A stretch of 27,885 nucleotides of DNA, taken from NCBI GenBank assembly GCA_002309015.1, contig DBWM01000060.1:104302-132186 (forward strand). Reading direction: 5' to 3'. Below are positions 1 through 6,688 of this stretch, one piece after another. Numbering within the stretch: the stretch's first letter is position 1; the number at the start of each line of letters is the position of its first letter. Origin of the DNA: Myxococcales bacterium UBA1238. Lineage in GTDB: Bacteria > Myxococcota_A > Bradymonadia > UBA7976 > UBA1532. A program made the translations under genes and the position numbers. Below the pieces are notes generated by a model. That model searched no databases, had not been told where the DNA came from, and was given only the letters and a program-made list of their open reading frames with translations.

Positions 1-1623
1 CTCTTTGTTTTCAAAGGGATAGTGGTTTTGCGCGTAAGGCATGGAGCCCGATTCGAACCAGCAGTCGAACACGTCCGAGATGCGCTTCATATGCCCGCCG
101 CAGCTGCAGGGCATGGTGAGGTGATCGATCTTGTGCGGGTGCAAGTCGGTGACCTGGGCGCCGGTCAGCTGCTCCAGTTCGGCGATGGATCCGATGCATT
201 TTTCGGCGCCGCAGGCTTCGCAATGCCAAATCGGGATCGGCGTACCCCAGAAGCGGTTTCGCGAGACGTTCCAGTCGCGGGCGTCCTGCAGCCAGTTGCC
301 GAAGCGCTTTTGACCGATCGCCTCGGGGACCCAGTGGATTTGTTCGTTTAACTGCATCATGCGATCGCGGAGGGCGGTCACCTTGACGAATCGCGCCGAG
401 ACGGCTTTGTAGATGAGGGGCGTGCCGCTGCGCCAGCAGTAGGGGTAGCTGTGCTGGACGGTGTCCTGTTTGAACAGGCGGCCCTTGGCCTTGATCGCGC
501 GGATGAGATCGGGATCGGCTTCCTTGACGTTGCGGCCCTCAAAATCGGGGACTTTGCTGTTGAAGCGGCCTTCGTCGTCGACGGTGAGCAGCAGTCCGAT
601 GCCCTGGGCGCGGCAGGCGTTGAAGTCGTCTTCGCCAAAATCGGGGGCCATATGAACCAGGCCCGTGCCGTCGGCGGTGGTCACGTGACCTGCAGGGATC
701 ACCACGAAGCAGTTGCCCTGGGGCTTTTGCAGGTTTGCGAAGTAATCGAAGAGCGGTTTGTACGAGCGCCCGACGAGATCGCGGCCCTTCATGCGCGAGA
801 GGATTTGGGCGTCTTTTCCGAGGACCGCCTTCAGGCGCGCTTCGGCCACAATATAGATCGTGTCGTCGCCCGGCTTCTGCGCCTTGACGTAATCGATGTC
901 TTCGCCCACCGCGACCGCCTGGTTTGAAGGCAGCGTCCAGGGCGTCGTGGTCCAGATGAGCAGGCAGGCGTCCTCGTCCAAAAGCGGCATCTTGACGGTG
1001 ATCGCGGGATCCTGCACGTCGCGGTAATCGAGGTTCGCTTCAAAGTTGGAGAGCGCCGTCGAAAGTCGCCAGGAATAGGGCATGACGCGGAAGTCTTTGT
1101 AGACCAGGCCTTTGTCCCAAAGCTGCTTAAACACCCACCAGACCGACTCCATGAAGCTCGGCTGCATCGTCTTGTAGTCGTGGTCGAAATCGACCCAGCG
1201 CCCCAGGCGATCGATCGTCTGCCGCCATTCCGACGTGTATTTCAAAACGCCCGCGCGGCAGGCTTCGTTGAATTTGTCGACGCCGTAGGCCTTGACCGAG
1301 CTCGGTCCCGAGAGGCCGAGGGTCTTTTCGATCTCCATCTCGATGGGCAGCCCGTGGGTATCCCAGCCAAAACGCCGCTCCACGCGACGCCCGCGCATGG
1401 TCCAGTAGCGCGGCACGATGTCTTTGATGGTGGAGGCGACCAGATGGCCGTAATGGGGCAGACCGGTGGCAAAGGGCGGGCCGTCAAAAAACACGTAGTC
1501 CGAGCCTTCGGGGCGGGCGTCGATGGATCGCTTAAAAACGCCGCGATCCCGCCAAAGCTGAAGGATATTCTGTTCTTGTTCGGGGAAGGATTGCTGGTTG
1601 TCGATGGGCTTAAAAATCGACAT
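1..1623 (-). CDS. ileS: Isoleucyl-tRNA synthetase, N-terminal part (cut by window edge)
   Basis: This class I aminoacyl-tRNA synthetase charges tRNA-Ile in the cytoplasm. The frame is open from the ATG at 1623 to the window edge (541 codons), and the rest of the gene, including KMSKS, lies outside. The start is supported by AGGAG a few bases upstream. The class I signature reads GLPHYGHL (HYGH at residues 57-60), followed by FGWDTHGLPIE. The variant HYGH and its surroundings resemble eukaryotic IleRS and the bacterial IleRS2 type rather than the usual bacterial HIGH form. A WTTTPWTLPSN stretch marks the inserted editing domain and RNRFWGTPIPIW the return to the catalytic core. Known for the family: IleRS2-type enzymes are often resistant to mupirocin. 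The Gdx gene is 88 bp downstream-facing from its start, on the same strand. Identity is very secure; the subtype assignment is by motif only. Confidence 0.96.
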   Translation of the reverse strand, partial: MSIFKPIDNQQSFPEQEQNILQLWRDRGVFKRSIDARPEGSDYVFFDGPPFATGLPHYGHLVASTIKDIVPRYWTMRGRRVERRFGWDTHGLPIEMEIEKTLGLSGPSSVKAYGVDKFNEACRAGVLKYTSEWRQTIDRLGRWVDFDHDYKTMQPSFMESVWWVFKQLWDKGLVYKDFRVMPYSWRLSTALSNFEANLDYRDVQDPAITVKMPLLDEDACLLIWTTTPWTLPSNQAVAVGEDIDYVKAQKPGDDTIYIVAEARLKAVLGKDAQILSRMKGRDLVGRSYKPLFDYFANLQKPQGNCFVVIPAGHVTTADGTGLVHMAPDFGEDDFNACRAQGIGLLLTVDDEGRFNSKVPDFEGRNVKEADPDLIRAIKAKGRLFKQDTVQHSYPYCWRSGTPLIYKAVSARFVKVTALRDRMMQLNEQIHWVPEAIGQKRFGNWLQDARDWNVSRNRFWGTPIPIWHCEACGAEKCIGSIAELEQLTGAQVTDLHPHKIDHLTMPCSCGGHMKRISDVFDCWFESGSMPYAQNHYPFENKE

Positions 1624-1711
1624 GGTGACTCCTGCGCGCAAATAGGGGCTGCGGATTACAAAATTTTGTGGGAGAGCGCAATCGCACAGTTTGGGGCGGC
1701 CTGAGCGGGGT

Positions 1712-2032
1712 TCAGCGGACGCATTTGAGGCCGATGAGGGCGATCAAAAGGAGCAGTAAAAAACCGCCGCGCGCGGGGCTTAAGGTTTCGCCCAAAAACA
1801 GCCAGCCGAGCAGGACGGCGCCCGCCGTGCCGATGCCGGTCCAGACGGCGTAAGCGGTGCTGATGGGGAGCTGTTTGGCGGCGAGTCCCAGTAAAATCAT
1901 GCTGCCTGCGGCGCAGACGATGGTGACGATGCAGGGCAATGGCCGCGTGAACCCCTGCGAGACCTTGAGCGCGATGGCCCAGGCGGTCTCGAGCAGGCCC
2001 GCAACAAAAAGGAGGATCCATGAGAACGTCAT
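1712..2032 (-). CDS. gdx: SMR-family exporter, Gdx/SugE (guanidinium) type
   Basis: This 106-residue protein has four predicted membrane helices and the small multidrug resistance layout. An early glutamate, E15 in AGLLETAW, corresponds to the essential helix-1 Glu. The strings KQLPISTAYAVWTGIG and LLGWLFLGE are characteristic of the SugE/Gdx branch. Members of that branch export guanidinium in exchange for protons at the inner membrane as dual-topology dimers. The open frame extends upstream to a GTG at 2158, but the added 42 residues are hydrophilic and foreign to the family, so the ATG at 2032 is chosen even though no strong ribosome binding site precedes it. I looked for guanidine riboswitch motifs upstream and saw none. 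A related drug-export (EmrE-like) role cannot be excluded. Confidence 0.9.
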   Translation of the reverse strand: MTFSWILLFVAGLLETAWAIALKVSQGFTRPLPCIVTIVCAAGSMILLGLAAKQLPISTAYAVWTGIGTAGAVLLGWLFLGETLSPARGGFLLLLLIALIGLKCVR

Positions 2033-2167
2033 GGGTGCCGCTTTTAAGAGAGCGCCCCGGGCGATGCAAGCGAAAGATGGGGCAGGAGAGCGCTCCCTGC
2101 GAAAAGCCCCCTGTAGGATTCCTGAAGCCTTGCGGATGCCGGTCGCCTGAAGTGCCACGTGGGCCGT

Positions 2168-2772
2168 TCAAAGCAAAAAGCCGATGCCCAGGGTTGCGTT
2201 GAGGTTGGGGCCCGTCGGCTCTGCATCTGTTCCAATGGCGAGGCCACCAGAGCTGACGAAAAGCTCGACGGGAATATAGAACCAGGAGGTGATGCTGTAG
2301 TTGAACTCGAGCCCGGCCCGATAGAACACGTCATCGAAGGCTCCCTTCATCAGGTCACCGAGCGCGCCGAGAAAGCCAATGTTGATCGAAAGGGCGATGT
2401 TGCCGTCGTTGATCAGATAAAAATGCGGATCGATCACAAGGGCGAGGTTAAATACGGTCCAGTAAAGGCCAAAATGCTTCCAGCGGTAGCCCATGCCATG
2501 ACCAGGGTGGCACTCGACTCGTTGTAGCCACCGCAGCCCTCCTGGCAAAACGAATCTTCGTCATCCTCTTTATAGTAAGGGTGGTGGACATAAGACGGCC
2601 CCAGCTCAAGCTTGAAGTCGAACCCCGTATTTTTGAGCGGTTTTGTGGGGCGCTGTTCCGCTTGCGGGGCTGAGGGCGTTGCAGGGGATGAGGGCGGCGT
2701 CGATGTTTCCTGCGCCTAGGCTTGCGCGCTGAGGGTGAGCGCTGCGGCCCATGTCATCAGATGCGTTTGCAT
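2168..2772 (-). pseudogene. Decayed outer-membrane/beta-barrel-like protein gene
   Basis: The ATG at 2772 follows GGGAG and opens a signal peptide (MQTHLMTWAAALTLSAQA) that ends at an in-frame TAG (2716-2718). Past the stop the same frame stays protein-like: a Pro-rich linker, then FDFKLELGPSYVHHPYY and GYNESSATL. Near 2502-2503 the coherent reading moves to another frame, giving GMGYRWKHFGLYWTVFNL and a tail of alternating hydrophobic residues ending GIGFLL at the stop at 2168. Adding one G to the GG run at 2502-2503 would join the halves as ATLGHGMGYRWK. The pattern suggests a roughly 200-residue outer-membrane beta-barrel-like protein. Two separate lesions argue for a pseudogene, but each is one base, so sequencing error is possible. 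No specific function is recognised. Confidence 0.65.
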
Positions 2773-2836
2773 AAAAACTCCCTTGTGAACGAAAGCGCGT
2801 TTTATGACAGATCGATGAGGTTTGATGCAATAGGGT

Positions 2837-2906
2837 GAGGATGCCCTCCGTGAGTTTTGCTTTTTTGAACCGAAAAGCTTCATTTGAGCGCGTATGGGGC
2901 ATCCTC
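2837..2906. repeat. Perfect 10-bp inverted repeat with 50-bp spacer
   Basis: GAGGATGCCC at 2837-2846 is matched by its exact reverse complement GGGCATCCTC at 2897-2906. It lies in the intergenic region between the divergent decayed membrane-protein gene and the Rpn nuclease gene, upstream of both start codons. It could be a long-loop RNA hairpin, a pair of operator half-sites or a remnant of a small mobile element. The rest of 2773-3020 shows only a weak -10-like TACAAT (2996-3001) before the Rpn gene. Confidence 0.45.
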
Positions 2907-3020
2907 GGCAAAAAAACTGCGGAAGGTCATGCAGGTGCCAGCGGTCCGTATGCGGGGGCGGCCGCGATCTCCATACCAAACGCCGCATGATTTGCTACAA
3001 TCTTTGGGCGGAGGGCATCG

Positions 3021-4025
3021 ATGGAAATCAAACGCTGCACCCGGGATTCGGCTTTCAAGGGGCTCTTTAAGGAACCCAAATACCTCCTACAGCTCTATCA
3101 AAGCCTGCATCCCGAAGACCAGACGACGACGGCAGACGACATCCAGACGGTGACGCTCGAATCGATGTTTGTGGCGCACGCGCTCTACAACGATCTCGGT
3201 TTTCGCATCGGCGATCGCCTGATCGTGATGGTGGAGGCCCAGTCAACCTGGTCGCCCAACATCGTGTTTCGCGCGGTGTATTATCTCATACAAACCTATT
3301 GGAACAGCTGTATTCCGGATCGCCATCTGATCTATGAAAATGCGCGCATCCGCCTGCCCAGGCCCGAGCTCTATGTGATTTACACAGGTCATCAGGGGAG
3401 CCATCCCGACCATCTGTCACTCAAATCGCTCTTCTTTGATGCCAATGAATGCGATGTTGAGACGCTGCCCTGCGATTTGGATGCCACCGTACATGTCATC
3501 TATGACACCACGTCGAAGGGCATCATCTGGGAATACATCACTTTCTGCCAGGTCCTGGAAGACCAGTTCCGCATCCACGGGCGCACGCGCAAAGCCGTCG
3601 AAGAAGCGATCCGCATCTGTCAGGACCGCAACATCCTCACTGAATACCTGGAAAAACGAAAGGTGGAACTCATGGACTTCATCGATTACATGTTCGATCA
3701 GGAAGCCGTTACGCGCGACTGGCTGGAACACGAATGCCGCAAAGCCGCAGCCAAAGCCGCTGCTGAAGCCGCCGCGAAAGCCACCGCAGAAGGCAGGGCA
3801 GAAGGCAGGGCAGAAGGCAGGGCAGAAGGCAGGGCAGAAGGTCGGGCAGAAGGCAGGGCAGAAGGCAGGGCAGAAGGTCGGGCAGAAGGCAGGAATGAAG
3901 AAAGGCTCCGTCTGCTTTCAAAGCTGATGAGATCGATGTCGCCTGATCAGGCGATGGATGCCCTCGACATCCCACTCGATCAGCGCGCCTATTACGCCGA
4001 ACAGATCGCCCAACAACATCTGTGA
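3021..4025 (+). CDS. Rpn/YhgA-like PD-(D/E)XK nuclease (transposase-like family)
   Basis: This 334-residue protein belongs to the Rpn (recombination-promoting nuclease, YhgA-like) group of PD-(D/E)XK enzymes, often annotated as a nuclease-family transposase. The N-terminus has the typical D9-x-x-F12 entry (RDSAFKGLF). The catalytic core is GDRLIVMVEAQST, with D65, E72 and Q74 as the D...E-x-Q active-site set. After the nuclease domain comes an Ala/Lys-rich helix, nine AEGR repeats (residues 256-291), and a C-terminal helical motif (LMRSMSPDQAMDALDIPLDQ) like that found at the end of other Rpn proteins. GGAGG precedes the ATG. Known for the family: Mg-dependent DNA cleavage, stimulation of RecA-independent recombination, and toxic antiphage activity in E. 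coli members. The actual role here is inferred. Low-complexity expansion makes length variation between strains likely. Confidence 0.88.
   Translation: MEIKRCTRDSAFKGLFKEPKYLLQLYQSLHPEDQTTTADDIQTVTLESMFVAHALYNDLGFRIGDRLIVMVEAQSTWSPNIVFRAVYYLIQTYWNSCIPDRHLIYENARIRLPRPELYVIYTGHQGSHPDHLSLKSLFFDANECDVETLPCDLDATVHVIYDTTSKGIIWEYITFCQVLEDQFRIHGRTRKAVEEAIRICQDRNILTEYLEKRKVELMDFIDYMFDQEAVTRDWLEHECRKAAAKAAAEAAAKATAEGRAEGRAEGRAEGRAEGRAEGRAEGRAEGRAEGRNEERLRLLSKLMRSMSPDQAMDALDIPLDQRAYYAEQIAQQHL
3672..4025 (+). CDS. Candidate internal short Rpn product (RpnS-like, in frame)
   Basis: Codon 218 of the Rpn gene is an in-frame ATG preceded by AAGGTGG with a 5-base gap, a better ribosome binding site than many gene starts in this window. 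Translation from it would give the C-terminal 117 residues: MDFIDYMFDQEAV, the Ala-rich helix, the AEGR repeats and the C-terminal motif, without the nuclease core. In E. coli, rpn genes encode a short C-terminal protein from an internal start that inhibits the full-length toxic nuclease. The layout matches, but no internal promoter was identified, and Met plus an SD-like string can occur by chance. Confidence 0.35.
   Translation: MDFIDYMFDQEAVTRDWLEHECRKAAAKAAAEAAAKATAEGRAEGRAEGRAEGRAEGRAEGRAEGRAEGRAEGRNEERLRLLSKLMRSMSPDQAMDALDIPLDQRAYYAEQIAQQHL
3786..3893 (+). repeat. Nine in-frame 12-bp repeats (AEGR) in the Rpn gene
   Basis: Nine consecutive copies of GCAGAAGGCAGG, two of them (copies 5 and 8) carrying GTCGG in place of GCAGG at the end, encode (Ala-Glu-Gly-Arg)9. 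The unit is a multiple of three, so copy-number change by slippage would alter linker length without shifting frame. The near-identity of the copies indicates recent expansion. Confidence 0.95.
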
Positions 4026-4121
4026 GCCTTAGGCGGTTGTTTTCCACGCTGCAGGGGACGCTTTCAGAAGACGGGCCTTCCGATTTCTCACCCAAAACAC
4101 ATCTTTGTTGCATTTGAAACC

Positions 4122-4357
4122 GTAGAAGACCGCCCTGGAGCGTCCGGGGTAGGTGTTCTACAGGGTAGAAGAGCAGGCTGGAGCGTCCGGGGTAGGTTTT
4201 CTACGGGGTAGAAGAGCAGGCTGGAGCGTCCGGGGTAGGTGTTCTACGGGGTAGAAGACGAGGCTGGAGCGTCCGGGGTAGGTGTTCTACGGGGGCGAAG
4301 ACGAGGCTGGAGCGTCCGGGGTTGGTTTTCTACGGGGGCGAAGGGCAGACTGGAGGG
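4122..4357. repeat. 43-bp intergenic tandem repeat array (five copies plus a partial)
   Basis: The core CTGGAGCGTCCGGGG starts at 4135, 4178, 4221, 4264 and 4307, with a truncated copy at 4350, exactly 43 bp apart each time. Copies 1-4 begin GTAGAAG and finish TTCTACAGG or TTCTACGGG, so each unit has arms GTAGAA and TTCTAC, and each junction (TTCTACGGGGTAGAA) can fold into a tight hairpin with a 3-base loop. Copy 5 begins GGCGAAG, which breaks the arm. Variation concentrates in the six bases after GTAGAAG. The array lies in the 441-bp gap between the Rpn nuclease gene and the DUF6261-like gene; the rest of that gap (4026-4121, 4358-4466) shows no gene or clear terminator. Confidence 0.95.
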
Positions 4358-4466
4358 TTTTGTGCTCATTTTGCCGCATAAAAAGCTATCAAATAAGCCT
4401 CGATTCTGCTAATCACCCTGAATCGTGATCGCATTTGGGATTTTTTGAGCAGAGAAAGGCTGCAGG

Positions 4467-5183
4467 ATGAAGGTTAAAACCTACAAACTCTCCCAGTTTC
4501 CCCTCACCACCCTCCTGGCCTATGCCGAGAGCTTTAAGCGCATCGTGGACGACAAGCTGGCGGCGGAGCGGCGGGAGCTCGCGGGGGATCTGAACGAAAC
4601 TTACGCGGCGCTCAACAAGCAGCGGGCGACGGAGGAGACGCGGTATGCGGGGGCCATCGAGGAGGCGGATCGCATGGCGGATCGCGCGTGGTACGGGCTC
4701 GATTATCAGGCTCAGGCTTCGGCGCTTCATTACGATGAGGCGGTTTGTGAGGCCGGTGAACAGGTGCTCGAGGTGATCGATCGCATCGGGAATCCCACTT
4801 ATTTGAGTTACGCGGTCGAGTACGACCAGCTGAACCTGCTTTTGACCGCGCTCCGCGAGCTGCCCCCCGAGGTTTTGGAAAAGGCGGCCTGCAGCGGGTG
4901 GGTGGCCGAGCTCGAGCGCCGCTGGAACGCCTTTTTGGAGTTGCGCAAAGAAAAGAACGCGGCCAAGGCGATGGTGGAGACCGGCGCCATGAAAAAGCTG
5001 CGCGTCGCGTTCGAGGCCGCCTACCGAACCTTTGTGGAACGCGTCAACGCGCTCCTCGTCCTGGGGAATGCGGCGGATTTAGAGGATTTGGCGAAGACCC
5101 TGAACGCGCTCATCGACGAGCACCGCGCGCTGCAGAAGGCGGATCGCACGCGCAAAAAGAAGGCGGCCGAACAAAACGGCTGA
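4467..5183 (+). CDS. DUF6261-like hypothetical protein
   Basis: This 238-residue soluble protein is mostly helical with no signal peptide or membrane segment. The pattern of an N-terminal KVKTYKLSQFPL stretch, a central DRAWYGLDYQAQASALHYD, then RIGNPTYLSYAVEYDQLNLLL and GWVAELERRWNAFLELRKEKN resembles DUF6261 proteins, which are best known from Bacteroidota and have no assigned function. The C-terminus is a Lys-rich tail (RTRKKKAAEQNG). The ATG follows AAAGG at about 8 bases. It starts about 110 bp after the 43-bp array and 128 bp before the GlpT gene. In other genomes I recall such genes near repeats or mobile regions, but this is impression rather than evidence. Family assignment is tentative. 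Confidence 0.7.
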   Translation: MKVKTYKLSQFPLTTLLAYAESFKRIVDDKLAAERRELAGDLNETYAALNKQRATEETRYAGAIEEADRMADRAWYGLDYQAQASALHYDEAVCEAGEQVLEVIDRIGNPTYLSYAVEYDQLNLLLTALRELPPEVLEKAACSGWVAELERRWNAFLELRKEKNAAKAMVETGAMKKLRVAFEAAYRTFVERVNALLVLGNAADLEDLAKTLNALIDEHRALQKADRTRKKKAAEQNG

Positions 5184-5311
5184 TGCCCCGGATCCCTGCC
5201 GCGCCCTTTCGCTTCCGCCCTCTGATACCTCCGGATTCATTTTCGAACTTTACATTTGCCCCCGCTTGCAGGGCCGCGTTACTTTAGGGCGCTTTTTCGA
5301 CAAGGTGCCTC

Positions 5312-6685
5312 ATGTTCAACAAATTCTTTCAGTTTTTTGCGGCTGCGCCCCACAAACCGCGCCTGCCCGACGACGAAGTCAAGCGGCTCTACCCGCGCTA
5401 CCGCTGGCGCATCATGGAATCCACCTTCATCGGTTACGCGCTGTTCTATCTGGTGCGCAACAACATGTCGGTGGTGACCAAGGATTTCGAGACCGCGCTC
5501 CATTACAGCGCCTCCGACATCGGCAGCCTCCTCGCGATCACCTCGATCTCGTACGGCGTGGGCAAATTCTTTATGGGCTCGCTCTCGGATCGCAGCGATC
5601 CGCGCAAATTTATGGCGGCGGGCCTGCTCATCACCGCGCTCTGCAACTTCGCCTTTGGCGCGATCGCGAGCTTCCCGGTGCATATGCTGCTTTGGGGCAT
5701 CAACGGCGTCGCTCAGGGCATGGGCTGGCCACCCTGCGGGCGATCCCAGGGGCATTGGTTCAGCAAAGACGAGCGCGGGCTCATGTTCAGCATCTGGAAC
5801 ACCTCGCACAACATCGGCGGCGGCCTTGCGGGGATCGTGGCGGCCTGGGCGGTCACCTCGTTCGGCAGCTGGCAATGGGCGTTCTATTTTCCGGGACTCC
5901 TCGCGCTCATCGGTGCCGTCTACGTGTTCCTGCGCCTGCGCGACACGCCGCAATCCGTGGGACTCCCGCCGATCGAGGAATACCGCCCTTCAAAACAGGA
6001 TGCGGATGCGCCCTCCACCGAGCCCCCTGCGCCTCAGAACGAGCGCGAGCTCAGCTTCCGCGAGCTGTTCGTCGACAACGTCCTGAAGAACAAATATGTG
6101 ATGCTCATCGCCTTTGCGAACTTCTTCGCCTACATCACCCGCTACTCGATGCTCGACTGGGGCGCCTATTACCTGCGCGAGATGAAGGGCGCCGACGTGA
6201 TGGGCGGGGGCACGGCGGTGTTGCTCCTCGAGTTTGCGGGCATCGCCTCCACGATCCTCTTTGGCTGGCTCTCGGATCGCATGGGCGGACGCCGCGGTAT
6301 GGTGGCCTGCCTGGTGATGGTGCCGATCGTGTTCGCGTATCTGGCGATGTGCTTTACGCCCGCGGGTCAGATGGGCCTCGATTTGGCGATGCTCGCGATC
6401 ATCGGCTTCTGCATTTACCCCGTCATCAACCTGATCGTGATCATGGCCCTCGATTTTACGTCGAAGAAGGCGATCGGGACTGCGGGCGGCTTTGTGGGGC
6501 TTTTGGGGTATCTGGGCCGCACGGCCGAAGGGAAGGGCATCGGCGCGCTCAAAACCTACCTGGAGGCGGATTACGGTCTCGAGTTCGCGTGGAAGGTGGT
6601 GATGTATTCGATCGTGGCCTGCTCGGTCATCGCGACGCTGCTGCTCGCGTTTACCTGGAGCACCGGTCACCGCAAGGTGGCGTAA
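5312..6685 (+). CDS. glpT: GlpT-type organophosphate:phosphate antiporter (MFS, OPA family)
   Basis: This 457-residue, twelve-helix inner-membrane transporter starts with APHKPRLPDDEVKRLYPRYRW, shortened here as the APHKPRLP motif typical of GlpT. The substrate-binding basic residues of GlpT are present: R49 (YLVRNN), H166 (NTSHNIGGG) and R277 (YITRYSMLDW). FMGSLSDRSDPR and QGMGWPPCGR are also conserved, as is the central-loop DTPQSVGLPPIEEY. GlpT imports glycerol-3-phosphate in exchange for phosphate; the closely related UhpT/PgtP/UhpC-like paralogues take other phosphorylated metabolites or act as sensors, so the substrate is not certain. AAGGTG precedes the ATG. Helix 11 is odd: after GYLG the sequence runs RTAEGKGIGALKTYLEADYG, more charged than in E. 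coli GlpT. No glycerol-metabolism genes adjoin it. It converges with the next gene, stop codons 3 bp apart. Confidence 0.9.
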   Translation: MFNKFFQFFAAAPHKPRLPDDEVKRLYPRYRWRIMESTFIGYALFYLVRNNMSVVTKDFETALHYSASDIGSLLAITSISYGVGKFFMGSLSDRSDPRKFMAAGLLITALCNFAFGAIASFPVHMLLWGINGVAQGMGWPPCGRSQGHWFSKDERGLMFSIWNTSHNIGGGLAGIVAAWAVTSFGSWQWAFYFPGLLALIGAVYVFLRLRDTPQSVGLPPIEEYRPSKQDADAPSTEPPAPQNERELSFRELFVDNVLKNKYVMLIAFANFFAYITRYSMLDWGAYYLREMKGADVMGGGTAVLLLEFAGIASTILFGWLSDRMGGRRGMVACLVMVPIVFAYLAMCFTPAGQMGLDLAMLAIIGFCIYPVINLIVIMALDFTSKKAIGTAGGFVGLLGYLGRTAEGKGIGALKTYLEADYGLEFAWKVVMYSIVACSVIATLLLAFTWSTGHRKVA

Positions 6686-6688
6686 GGC

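Noticed and set aside
2033..2170. Guanidine riboswitch upstream of the Gdx gene
   Set aside because: None of the conserved strings of guanidine-I, -II or -III classes was found in the 138-base leader; only a small GC hairpin is present.
4122..4357. CRISPR array
   Set aside because: The full 43-bp unit is conserved with no unique spacers; it is a plain tandem repeat.
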